Assembly (NCBI GenBank): GCA_964020975.1 | Contig: OZ026629.1 | Location: 53,216,231-53,280,230 of the forward strand | Length of the DNA: 64,000 nt | Source: Hermodice carunculata | Taxonomy: Eukaryota; Annelida; Polychaeta; Eunicida; Amphinomidae | Direction: 5' to 3' | Translations under genes and position numbers: made by a program | Notes under the pieces: model-generated | Told to the model about the DNA's origin: nothing | The model's input: the letters and a program-made list of their open reading frames with translations, nothing else | Databases searched by the model: none | In this document: piece by piece, positions 1 to 12,025 of the stretch | Layout: each line of letters opens with the position of its first letter | Numbering within the stretch: position 1 is the stretch's first letter

Positions 1-788
1 ATATTTACAGATTATAAAGTTATATGAATGAAAAAGTCTCCCTAATCAGAACAAAAGATAGAGATACTAATATTGAAAGTTGAATTTTTAGCTCAGCTGA
101 CTTACAAGTCTGTCAGTTGGGCTGATAGGATCACTGTGTCAGTCCAAGTGGAAGGTCGTAACTTCTACTGGAACTTCTGTTGCTATGTTTGCGCTTGCAT
201 CTCTGGCTGCCAACTGATTTTAAAAACAATGGAAAGGGTCGGAATTAACCCTTGGGCAGAAATGATAAAAGGTCTTCTTTAAGAGGCAAGTGAAAACTAA
301 ACTTGTGTGACCTTGACCTAATTCTCAACTTCAGAACCACTTTAGTCTGTGTGTGCATGATCAGCTAAATGTGGGGCTTTCACATAAAAAATTCTCTTTC
401 AACAGTAGGTTTTGGGGGGGGGGATGTTTTGTATGTTTTTCTGTACATAAATGGGAATGAGAAGTACTGCTACCAAAAGGCAGTTAATTGTATGTTAATT
501 ATATGCTGCATGGGGCAGGCCAGTATATATATTATCGTGTCACCTCAAGAAGTGCTGGGTCAGCGCTAGGAATTTTTACCTTTTAGCCAATTTACTAAAG
601 GTGCAAAATTTCTTTTAGCCGAAGTTTATCTTCTTTAGCCAGACTTTACTCCTGTAAGTCTGACATGTAGAGTCATATTAGACCCCCCCCCCCCTTTTTT
701 TTCCCCCAGGGGGAAAAAATATGTGTATCCCAGCCTACCTCCAAGAAACCTACAAGTAATTTATAGAGCCTGTTCAGGAACGATGCAT

Positions 789-790
<2 letters not shown>

Positions 791-828
<38 letters not shown>

Positions 829-838
829 CATTAATATC
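791..838. repeat. (ATT)n microsatellite
   Basis: An uninterrupted run of ATT triplets. The poly-leucine reading frame across it is an artefact of the repeat. Confidence 0.95.
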
Positions 839-1637
839 ATCGCCAAAGATACAAAAAAAAACCTCCCACAAAAAAATTACATTATACATTTTTTTTTGCA
901 AGTTTTCAATTGATAAAGCTTGGACATAAGGTCAGTGTCCAAGACATCTGCCAGAACTCAACATCATTATATGTGGAGTGGTGCCTTTTACTGTTTTTTA
1001 AGGTTTTACACTTGAGTATGAGCTTATTGCTTATTTTTTATGCCCATGATAATAATATTTTATTTCCATCAGTCGCTAAATACAATTAATGATTGATTTT
1101 CAAATGGTTGCTTGTATAAATTGGTTAAATTCAGAGGAAAATGTTTAAACTGAATATTTAATTTTAAGGTAATCTTGGTTATCTACATTTCGAAGAAAAT
1201 ACAATTAATTTAGAATTTTAGTTTTGAGAATATGTACAAGCATACATTTAACTCAGATTGAAAGTAAATGGACCCAGATTGTGGAAGAAAAAAAAATTCA
1301 ATGCAAAGTTTATACTGGTGGAATGACAGCTTGGACAATTATACATAATTATGTAATGTGATGTGCATGTAGCATTTCAATTTTTTAGCTGCATTGAATT
1401 AAGTGTTCCTTTCATTCAGCATGAATAAAAATGATTTTTATTATCAAAAGTTCTGATTTAAGAAAAATGCCTCTTAACTAAGTATGTGTGGGCCTTTCTA
1501 TGTCAGACTGCTTGAAGCAGACAAGGCTCCACATGCATTTCCCTTTTTGGCCACCAGATTTAATTTTTAAGATGGCCGCTGAGCACGTTAATATTTATGT
1601 CTGTGTGCCAACACAGACATATTGTTTTTCTAGGAAT

Positions 1638-1661
1638 TCTTTCTTTCTGTCCTTTCTTTCT

Positions 1662-1709
<48 letters not shown>

Positions 1710-1710
1710 T
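1638..1710. repeat. (TTTC)n microsatellite
   Basis: A TTTC tetranucleotide run, imperfect at its left end. The Ser/Phe/Leu-rich reading frames over it are repeat artefacts. Confidence 0.95.
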
Positions 1711-1924
1711 TGTCCGACATTTCATTTGAAAAGTATTATATGTAGAAACTCAAAACTTGGCACAATTATACTTCTATAGATAAAGTCAGGCCTTTTTATA
1801 ATGAGAGGTCATGCTTTTCAAAATTATGCAAATGAGGGCTAATTAAAGTTTTAAATCTTGAATATCGTATATACTATTGTAGATGTGGTTCTGAGTTATT
1901 GGAGTTCGATTTTAGCAAGGTAAA

Positions 1925-2490
1925 GGTCATCTCAAATGTCAAGGTCAAAGGTCAATTTTAAGCCAAAATGTCATTTTTGAGGTCCAGATTCACTTCAGGA
2001 ACAGGTCATCTAAAGGTCACTTCAAGGTCAAAGGCCACTTTCGATGGTGGCTTTCTTCTAGCCATAACTTGGTCAGTTTTTATCCAATTTTGATCATGTT
2101 AGACTCAAATTGTAGCAATTGTAACCCTGAAAACTTTTGAAATTTACATGTGACCTCTAAAGGTCAAAGGTCAACGTCATTTGGACCTTTGAAAGTTTCA
2201 TCCAGTCATAACTTGGCCAATTTCCATCCAATTGTAATCATGTTGGACTCAAATTGCAGGTATTGCAACATTGCACATTTTTATGAGAACATGTAACCTC
2301 AAAAGGGCAAAGATCAAGGTCATTTGGCCCTTAGAAAGTTTCATCATGCCATAACTTGGTCAATTTTCATCCGATTTTGTTCATGTTTGGCTTAAATTGT
2401 GGGTATTGTAACACTGCACAATTTACATGTGACCTGTAAAGGTCAAAGGTCAAGGTCATTTGGACTTTTGAAATTTGCATGCAGCCATAA
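1925..2490. repeat. tandem array, period about 143 bp, rich in AGGTCA
   Basis: The phrase CATAACTTGG recurs near 2063, 2207 and 2350, and the phrases ACATGTGACCT and AAAGGTCAAAGGTCA recur with it, giving units of about 143 bp that differ by scattered substitutions. Perfect direct repeats of AGGTCA with one base between (DR1 type) occur at 1942-1954, 2161-2173 and 2440-2452. The last runs into a third half-site. No open frame crosses the units, so this is a non-coding minisatellite-like array. Confidence 0.85.
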
Positions 2491-3931
2491 GCTTAATGTA
2501 ATGTGAAGTACCAAAGGATAGAAGTTGTAGGATTTAATATTTACAACTTTTGAAGGCACACAGACAGATTTGCTTTGAAGCAAATCTTCTTTTCTAGTTT
2601 CCTTGTATTTTAACTCAATTTTGCACCTCCAAGGCATAAACGTTTCATAAAAACCCTGTCTTTGGACCTTAATGGATAAATAGCTAGCTATCATGAGGAC
2701 CAAAATTGGAAGTTTGAATTGAAGTCACAGTATCATCTCAAAACAAGCACATGTATGTATTTTTAGTCATGTTGATTTGCCTTTGTGACATTGAATGGGT
2801 AGATGAAAGAGCTCTTTGTGCCAGAGCTTAGAAAGAAATGCAATAATTCATGTGTTTAAAATAGGTTTCATACTGCTGACGTCCATGTGAAGTTCAATAA
2901 AGTTTTCTTTCCACCATTTTGGTGATGAAAGTTTTTTTTTTTTTATAACAGAGATTCCAGAGGAAAATCTATCATGCAGAATTTTTTATCTTTGCCAAAT
3001 TGGCGAATGGCTAGCGAGAGCCCAAAAGTGGATAACATCTCAATCAGCCAGCAGGTCCTGATCACAGACACAGATGAAAAAAAAGCTAATTATGGCATGA
3101 GCATTGTAGAATAACATCACAGCAAAAGAGCCCATCCTGGAAGTAAAAAGTGGCTTGGTTTTTTCTGCATCCTTCCTATCAGGGTAACCATGCAAATATG
3201 TTCATTTCTTGTAACCCTCCCTACTGGCTTGAAAACATGACAAAAAATGTCCTTTGGAATTTGAACAGGGTGCAAAATAAATGTTTGCTTGCCACTGACT
3301 CTTTGTCAGGTTGAATAATGCAGAATTTAATTTTTTTACCCTTAATTTGGATTTTGTATATCGTGAAATCAGCCTGTTGACCCTTAAATTGGCTCTAAAG
3401 AGGTTTTAAAAAGTAATCCTCCCTCCTTTATCTGTTTTCACAGAGTGTAAAAAAAATTTCTCCCCACCCTATGACTTCATAAAATTTGTGTTAATCAAAC
3501 AAAAATATTTTTTAGGCTGGCTTCATCTTTAAAATGAGTTTTGATGCATATCATTACTCAGTCTGTGTCAAACTTGTTCACTTGGTGCCACTGCTTTTAT
3601 TTTCTGATTTTTAAAGTAATTTTTAATATTTTATAAATGTTAATGTATGTTAGCTTAGCTAGAACATTGGTACTAATGTCACTCATTGTGAATGTAGTTT
3701 TGTCCTATTTTGGTGACTGCAACAACATCAAATGTTGATTGAGATGTACCATGGATGGGTTTGTACCAAGTATACAAAGAGATATATGTATGTATACACA
3801 GAGAAGTTTGTACATGCAAGGTCAGCTGAGCACAGGACTGTCACAGTCCTCCTGGTTGTTTGTCTACCAATTTCTTGTGTGATAGTGTCAAAACTGAAAA
3901 ATAAGAACAATGGTTGCTGATGTGTTTACAG

Positions 3932-5577
3932 GAAACTCACATAATGCACAAGTTCAAGGATGATTTCTATGGTTCCTTACTGAAGGTGATTGTAGTAGGA
4001 TACATTCGTCCAGAACAAAGTTTTACTTCAGTAGGTGAGTGGGAACTTATGATTATAACTTGATTTACAGAGAAGAAGATACTTACTCAAACTTTCAAAA
4101 TATGAACCATTCCATGATAATAAACCTTCCTCATTGGAAGCTTATATTACACAGTTTTTAAACTGGGAACGAGGCCCACCTTTGTATGAGGGATGGGACC
4201 CTCCTCATGACAGGTATAGGCATGCATGCATCATTTCTAATATCGTGTATGAACAGCCTTATCACTGTCATATTGCTGTACTGTTATGTATGTTGGGGAG
4301 GAAATAAAAGTAAGAAGCAAAGCCTCTGTGGAATTAAGTGTAAATTTCAATGGATGAAAGTATTATTGAATTTGATGAGAATGCTTGGAGAGGTAGTTAC
4401 GGGATAATGCTTGAGTTGAAGAAATAATGAAACCAGTTGTCCTTGATAATTGTAAATTTGTGCATGGCAAGTGGTTTTTACCCCTCGGCTTTTGGGCCGG
4501 ATGGGTATTTTCGTCACCCACGCATCTGTCCGTCTGTGCCTTGTTAGCGCCATATCTCCAAAAATACTCACTTTACAGAGACCAAATTTTTATCACAGAG
4601 GGCCATTGAGGTGCTTCATGTGCCTACCCGAAAGTAGGTCACATATTTAGGTCACAGTATTACATTAAAGGAAAAACAGTGTTAACACAATATCAAAAAA
4701 ATATTGAATGTAGCTTTGTGAATTATTTATGACAGTTGGTCCTGAAGATGCCTGGATGCCTTTTGAAAACTAGGTCACTGGGTCACATATTTATGTCACA
4801 GTGCTGCACTGAAGAAAATTGTGGTACCATGGTTTTTTCAAATATAAAATTACTCATTGTAGCTGTACCAATTATCTATGACGGTCATAAGGATGCCTCA
4901 GACACGTAGTGAAAACTAGGTCACTGGGTAACATATGTAGGTCACAGTGCGGCATTGAAGAAAAATGGCCTTGCCATGATATCTCTGCTCCTTGCATTTG
5001 CACCAAAGTTTTTTCATTAGGTCAAACAGAAGTAACCTTGACCTACTGGAAAGGCATTGTCGTCACCTAAGTGTCTGTCCGTCCTGGCCGAGGGTTTTTC
5101 GGTTACTGATGAGCTTCTAGTAATCTGTTTTCTCGCTGATTATGTAAGAAGCAACTGCTTTCTGAACTGCATGCAGACTGAGTCAACAACTTTCCTTGAC
5201 ACATGCACCATGTTGTGCTGTTGACGAACCACCAGCACTGGTGGTGTTACAAAGCACAACATTGATGGCATCAGACCACCCATTCTTCCCCCCCCCCCCC
5301 CCCCCCCCCCCAAATGATAATAATAATACATCCATATGGTCAGGTATTGAAAGAATTTTATGGTACTGGTTGATTGTGATTAACATCATGTGAGCATTGC
5401 ATGGGGAGATTTGACAGGCCAAAAGGTTAAATTATGCTGAAGTATTAATGTATATTTTCAGATGAACTTATTGAGGCAATTCACAGTGACATCAGGATAG
5501 CTACAGATCTACTTGAGAAGCCAGTGAACAGAGCTTTCCAGCAGCACAGCTTCTTCCATCTTCATCACAATTTATGA
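3932..5577 (+). CDS. RFK: riboflavin kinase, last two coding exons (partial)
   Basis: Riboflavin kinase transfers phosphate from ATP to riboflavin to make FMN, the first step to flavin cofactors, in the cytosol. Two exons are seen: 3932-4034 and 5462-5577 (stop TGA at 5575-5577). The first starts in phase 0 after an AG and ends with donor GTGAGT in phase 1. The second follows a TTTTCAG acceptor and completes a split Asp. The first exon reads ETHIMHKFKDDFYG then VGYIRPEQSF, matching the human ETHIMHTFKEDFYG and VGYLRPEKNF segments. Its exact start after Met-Lys-Ser-Met in human supports the splice model. The second exon reads DELIEAIHSDI and ends FFHLHHNL, equivalent to the C-terminal helix region of the enzyme. 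The flavin- and ATP-binding N-terminal half is missing from the window. The intron between the exons is filled with a tandem array. Confidence 0.9.
4480..5100. repeat. tandem array in the last RFK intron, period about 145 bp
   Basis: The phrase ACATATTTAGGTCACAG and variants recur near 4641, 4785 and 4931, spaced 144 and 146 bp, together with CACTGAAGAAAA and GAAAACTAGGTCACTGGG. The block is bracketed by related phrases about CTGTCCGTC near 4525 and 5075. It contains no coding frame and lies wholly in the RFK intron 4035-5461. Confidence 0.8.
5288..5311. repeat. poly-C tract
   Basis: A run of 24 C. Reading frames coding poly-Pro or poly-Gly over it are artefacts. Confidence 0.95.
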
Positions 5578-5739
5578 TACAAGCATTAATAGGAGTGAAA
5601 TATCGTGTGCATATGTGACTGGTAGTGATATGAAAGTGAACTCCTGGGAATTTTTGTAGAAATAGAAACTACAGATAGTCAACTTTAATCACAGTTTGGG
5701 TATTCTTAGTAATCTTTTGCTGGAACTTGTGTTCTGTCT

Positions 5740-6110
5740 GAAAATGCTTCATGCCACATTTCCAATACTGTAATACTTACAGATACCAAACTGGATATAG
5801 ATACTTGTTAGGATAGGGTGTGGCATACATGTATCAAAATTATGCCACCTTGACCTTTGACCTTGTCATACAAAATGCTTGTGTGGGCAATATTCCTTGT
5901 ACTGTAAGCACCAGAGATATCACACTTGGTGTTTGTATAGGTCTTGAGATAGCATTATGTTACACAGCAAAATTAGGTCGTTGTGACCTTGACTTTTGAC
6001 CCTGTCATAAGAAGTGCTTGTCCAGGCCATATTTCCCTTACTGTAAGAACTACAAATACCACTGGTCACAGGTGGGGTACCCACTATGTATTGCCATGCA
6101 ATACAACTTT
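5740..6110. repeat. tandem repeat with TGACCTTTGACCT motifs, period about 135-140 bp
   Basis: Two to three diverged units share the phrases TTCCNTACTGTAA, AGATACCA, ATCAAAATTA and CCTTGACCTTTGACC. A related block is found at 16.0-16.3 kb in the same orientation, so this is a dispersed repeat family. It begins about 160 bp after the RFK stop and may overlap the RFK 3' UTR. Confidence 0.7.
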
Positions 6111-9100
6111 CCTTGGGGTAACTGTTTACAAAATTTTTCTTTCAAATATATAGGGTCAGATGGTACAATATTTTTGGAGTATATGATATATTATTTTATG
6201 TGGATACATATATAGTGTAGACTCTTCATGACAAATGATTTCATTGTTCATAAACCAATATCTGCTGCTGTGTGTGTCCTAACAATAGCCGAATTTGGGT
6301 GAGCTTTTATTATTCTGGGGTCAGAAGCAAAATTTAGGGGAAGTCTGGACAAGAGAAATGGCCTTTTTACATATTAACAATACCCTTAATCTACTGTAAG
6401 TCAAACTGGACTCGATACAGATAAATTGAAAACTGCGTTTTATGTGCTTGGTTGAGAGAAAAGAAAGTCAAGGCTCTAATTGTTTCATATATCATGTACA
6501 TTATGTATATTCATCTAGCTGGGAAGATTGCAAAGCAGTCATGGATATATATAAGTAGTGTGTCTAAACACAAACACACATACACAATTTTTTGTGCATA
6601 TCAGTGTAAATATTAAAGCTAAAACTAAACGAGTTGAAGAAGTGCGTTAATATATGGTAGACAGATGACTGTGAGAGTTGCATATTAATTAGTGCTTATT
6701 ACCATACCCAGACTCACAATCTCACCAGTCCATGGTTGTGTGGGTCTCAATCACAATGTGATTGTCATTGTCACGACCATACAGCCATGATAACAGGACC
6801 AGGTGAACATAATTCCATTATGCTGATAATTGAAGAAAAAAAAAATGTCATACAGTCATTTTGTTTGGTCAAGGTGCACGTGCTTTATGCAAGAGCAAGA
6901 TATGGTCAAGTGGGAAGCATATATGAGTGAAATGATTTATCAGATAATTACATGGCCTTTGAATTCACAGATTGTGTAAATCTTGATTTCAGCTAAGGGT
7001 TTATGTTCAGGATGTTCAAAATTGTAAAGGAATACTTTCTCTACTGTCACAGCACACAGTCTCAAACGTCTTTCATAGTATGGTATAAATGTAGACATAC
7101 TGATATCCTCAAGCAATTCTTCATACGTGTAGATACTTTTATATATGTCCTGTATTATTTTTCAACACAGTTACCTCCTTATATTTGCCATTAGAAATAT
7201 GTCTCTATTTTATGAAGGCACATTTACATGAGTATATAAAAAACCTGGAACTGCAGGCATTAGTGGCATGCACATACATGTATCTCAGTTGTAACTGGCC
7301 CATTTCATGGTCAAAACACAGCACAAGTACATGCAACAGAATGGGATCAATATTTACTGCCAAATTTTTTTTTTTTATAACCCCGCAAACAAAGTTTGGG
7401 AAGGGTACTGGAATCAGCTTGTTTGTCTGTCTGTATGGAGACAGAATGTTGTATACATGACTGCTCTTGCACTTCAGGATGATTTCTGTCCAAGGCCAGA
7501 ATTTCGGCGAGAACCCCAGAATCCATTCTCGTAAAGATTCTCCTAAACATGACTTTCTTTAAAAAGAAAACTAATTTACAAAATATCAAATAGATTCTTG
7601 CAAAATTTTGCGAAATTCTGGCCCTGCTGTCAAACTAGCCACAGCAACTGCACTTGATATGTAGATGTGCATGGGAACAGGAGTTGCAGATACAAGTAGA
7701 TATCTTCAATTGCACAGTGGCATTAGGATTCCACATAATCTTCTTTCAAACTTGATACGTTTAACTACAGATGATTTCTGGATAGGTGTGAAGGCATAAA
7801 TTTCAGAGGCAACAAGACATCTTTTATTGTAAGGTAGTTTTTGGTGGCTGCGTTGTTTCCAGCCGTTTGTAGATTCTGATGCCACTGGGTATCTCATTTT
7901 GCAAGTTGATCTTGTTGTCTACTGTCCATTTGTCCATCTCTGTACACAATCTTTCACTGTTATTGTACCTCCATTCATAAATCCCTGCTATATGTTACCA
8001 CCATTTTAGACCTACCCTTGGGGGTGGACATTCAATGCAGGGACCAATATAAATCCGATAAGGGGGTATCCAGGCTGTCAGTCACAACTGCTCTTGTTTT
8101 ACATGTTGCAGGTACACATGTTACTGTGCCATTTATAACGTGTATAAATCTTCCATTTGCCGTCATATTATTTCAGTTTTCATTATCAAACTCATGATAA
8201 CTTTCAGTTCCTAAATATAAAAATGACCTTGAATATTGCTGCCAGTTGACCTTGACCTCATGTCTGCTTCTCATCAGTGTTGTCAGAAATATGTTGAAGT
8301 TTGAAAAATTAATTAAAAAGAACGTCCAAAAGGAACAAATTTGGGTCATACAAACGCAGTTGGGATCTATGAAGAAGTGAAAAATGTAAGCAGCAAGACA
8401 GACAGTGTTCCATACAAGGCCCAACCTCCCTGCATATCTACAGTGTACATTGTGCATTACATGTATCTTTCTGTTTTGGTGGTTATCCTCCCCACCCCAT
8501 CTTTAGTTAAATCAGGGATGTTTTATAGACTGGACTTACAATGCTAGCATTATTCCCATTAGCAAGTAATGAAGGTGATCGACGTGAGACAGGTTTCACT
8601 TTCAGGGGCAATTTGTTGTTCCATCTTTTGAATATAAATAACTTGGAGACCCTGTACAGACTGTGTTCATAGTCATCATGCTGTCTTGATTGGTTGTGCC
8701 AACCAGCATCAGATGTCAAATGCAGAATCTCATATCATGGCTGATTTTATTACCCCAACTTGTGTGTCATCTTTGGTGCCATATGGTATCATGGATCCCA
8801 GCTACTGTGCCTTGTTCCTTGTGGTATGAATAAAGTTATGGTAGTAAAAGCCCCTTTGCCCATTTTACAAAATATTTGTGGTCACCCTGTATTGTCATAC
8901 ACATCAACATGCTCTGACCTATTAAAGCTTTCATAACAATTAAGTGCAGCTTTTGGAGGATTTCTTTTGTTTTGAAAAGCTAAATTCATATTGCACATTT
9001 TATTTTTATACTTGAAGTCAACAGAATTCCAGCCTTCTGGCTTTCTGAATTTAGACAATCAAAACCAAGTACATGTATCATACTTGGGTTTCTTTGTGTC

Positions 9101-10582
9101 TTTGTGAATGTTGATTAAAAACAATTGCAAATAGTGGACCCATTGCCAACAGATGTTGACGAGGCAAGCATTATGGTGTATGAGAAGTCATGTGTTGTAA
9201 CAATTCATACATGTGCAGCCTACTTAGAACTTAAACAAAGGTTGAGGATTTGATCTGTTCAGTCAGAAGAATGCCAGCATGTGTATGTACTTTCACATCC
9301 ATGGAAGTGATGATGTGGCATATACAGGGAAAAGCAAAAATGAAAACAGACAAATTGGTTATAGATATACATTGTATTATCACTTGGGTTTTCGTAAAGA
9401 TATAAAAGCTGCACTGGTAAAAACAAATGGAATTGAAATATATTTGTGTCCACAGACAAACGTTTGTATAAGTAATTAACCATGTTTGCATACTTACTCT
9501 GTCATATGATGCTGTGTCAAGTGCTTGCTGATATTGCTGGATTCTAACCATCTTATGGTGATAAAACATCATATGTTCACATATATGGAAGTGAATGTTA
9601 TCTTGGTCCACTTTTTTGTTGATTGCAAGTTTTTATATGTACCATTACTGCTTTTAGATAGATCCAAACTTAGGATTGTGAAGTTCATGTTCATGTAGTA
9701 AGTGGTTCATGTGTATTGTTATATTTATACAGGCAAAGGACGAGTGTTACACACTATAAATGATGGATTATGGAAACATTGTATTTATATATAGGTAGAC
9801 TTCTTGTTTCCATTATCAAAACCTTACAAAATTTTTACCCAGGGTTTCTGTCACAGGAAGTGCTTCAAATAACTGCCACCTGCAGGCACTGCTTGGTCCA
9901 CTGTAGTCCCTCCCTTGAAGGAGCATCCCAATGACGATGCAAATGTGGTCACATAAAGCAGGCGGTCTCTTAATAGAAGTCAAGTAAGACGGGAAACATA
10001 GCACCAGGGACTTGATAAATATGGTCTTGAAAAACAAGTGGTCTTACAAAGGAGGGATTACTTATTACATATGTGGTGTTTTGTGAGGTTGCCAGCTTAG
10101 AATTGATCAGATGTTGACCTCATGGGAGGGGGGGGGGGAAAGGAGGAAAAAAACTAGCAGTATGACCTGTTATAAACATCGCTGATATACATCTCACAGT
10201 GCCAACATATTGGGATATGTTTGGTACTCTTTGAAATGGGTTGTGTAATAAGACATTGGGGTCATGGGTGAGAAGCATGGTACAGCCTGTGACATGTTTT
10301 ATAGCACTGGATTGCCATTCTTACGTTTGTATATATCTGTTCATAGATTTTTCCTCTCGATGTATTATTATCTTCCTGGTTGCATTGCTTCAGGGAGTCT
10401 ACAGTTTAACTGTATTAATGGGACCAAGTCACAAGAACACAGTTGACATGAATTTCCTCATTTCTGTGAACCAGAGAGTCAGCTTAAATGAATGATAAGT
10501 GTATTTCCCAGAGCTTCTGGTTACATTTGTGGTTGGGTGAGCAAAGAAAGTAGAGATGCTTGTGATTTCAGTTGAATATATT

Positions 10583-10801
10583 TTAACCCTTCCCCCCTTG
10601 AGTTGACGCTTGAGACAACAACTTTCTTTGGCGTAAGTGCCCAACTCATGCCAAGGAAAGTTGTTGACCTAGGGCATGTGATTTGATAGGGCTCATCTAC
10701 AATTCTCAGTCAAAATTGTTTTTCATTACTGTTGAAATTAGTTGAAAACACTGAAGCAGACGACATTTGACCACCAGCTGGTTTAAGGGGGAAAGGGTTA
10801 A
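10583..10801. mobile_element. small inverted-repeat element (MITE-like), TTAACCC family, copy 1
   Basis: The left end TTAACCCTTCCCCCCTTGAG and the right end GGGGGAAAGGGTTAA are inverted copies. The interior has phrases also found in the copies at 35.0, 44.8 and 56.7 kb, such as GTTGTTGACCTAGGGCATG and GTTGAAATTAGT-GAAAACACTGAAG. No coding capacity. By structure it is a non-autonomous DNA transposon; the superfamily cannot be told because target duplications are unclear. Confidence 0.75.
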
Positions 10802-12002
10802 TGACTGTATGTAGGCAATCGCACATTTGTGATGTGTTGCCACCAGAGGGCCTACAAAGTGAAAAAAGTCTGGTGAAGAGGAAAAATATGAATAAAATGT
10901 GTTTTTATTATCATCATATGTACATTTAGGTCAGGCTGGCAGTGGCTGTCAGGGCTTTCTATCAAAAATAACACCAACCCACCAATGATTTAAATATGGT
11001 CATACTCCGACCGTGCATGCTTATTCCCTATTTGAAGAATTTTCACTGGTCAGTTTTCCAATTTGGACTGCTGTTTGTTTGATCTATTTCAAAGGAACTG
11101 TCGGAAATATTGAGATGATACATTTAACAGTGGCTGCTTGTAAAGTTCATACATTAGTTTTCTGTATGGTGAGCAAAGAGGCCAAACCTGGAACAAACAA
11201 GAGTTGTATTCATGGAGTGGTGACTTAAGCAACACCAGGCACATATGTGTAAATGAAAACATCTGTCACATTGGTATCACATGTGTAAAAAAAATATATT
11301 GATAAAAGTGATTTTAGATGAATGGCAGATCCTTTTGCTACTTGGTCTAATCAGGGATGTGGCAGTACAGACAGCTGCATACATGACCCTGGAAAAAATT
11401 GCATAGAATTACGGTGGTCCCTTCTCATAGGGTGCCCCTTAAATTGCACCAGAATGAGGCTTTATAAGAAGAGTGGCTGCTTCTCAGGGCACAACATTGA
11501 AAAACACCATGGAAATGGTAGAGGAATGCTTGGCTGAGGGGAGGAGCTTGTGTAAAGTATTGCATACTTACAATTTCTGTCAAGATGTCAAGAAACAAAT
11601 GTAAAATGAAAAACCTGTAGACAGGATAAAATGATGTCAAGCATGATACATTGATATATAATGACAGAACCAATAATTAAATCTAACAAGATGAAAACAA
11701 CTTGACTGCTCAGAATTTCAATCAGAAAACAAATAAAAACCATGGAACACAACACACCTTGATCATTCTTGTTATCATGGTTTGATGTGCATGCATACAT
11801 GTCCTGTGGATCAGGACGTGATTGAGATGCTATCCCTGCCTCCATAGGATCGCCCAGACTCGCTGTTTCTTTCTGTGTGGGCACTTAATGAGAGCACATC
11901 AGAAGCTGTAGTGATCGAGGGTGATCCTGTGCAGACAGATGCTATCTATTATAGGTTGTCCCAGTTACAGATTTTGGTTTTGCAATTGGAGATTAATGCC
12001 CT

Positions 12003-12025
12003 CCCCCCCCCCCCCCCCCCCCCCC
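12003..12025. repeat. poly-C tract
   Basis: A run of 23 C, another homopolymer artefact source for Pro-rich reading frames. Confidence 0.95.

Larger units (their letters stand above)
1..3931. other. non-coding stretch left of the RFK exons (intron and/or upstream DNA)
   Basis: No coding exon is recognised here. Since the first exon seen of RFK begins in mid-protein, at least the right part should be RFK intron. I looked for the RFK N-terminal exons (the GIPTANF-like flavokinase motif and the WNP motif) and did not find them, so they probably lie left of the window. The stretch holds an ATT microsatellite, a TTTC microsatellite and a tandem array with a period of about 143 bp, listed separately. 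Confidence 0.5.

Noticed and set aside
1-3931. search for RFK exons 1 and 2
   Set aside because: No GIPTANF-like or WNPYY-like coding segment was found, so no exon is claimed.
11588-11884. minus-strand frame of 98 codons with an exon-like part near 11760-11870
   Set aside because: It has an acceptor- and donor-like edge, but no family similarity, no partner exons, and a hydrophobic tail that looks like translated intron.
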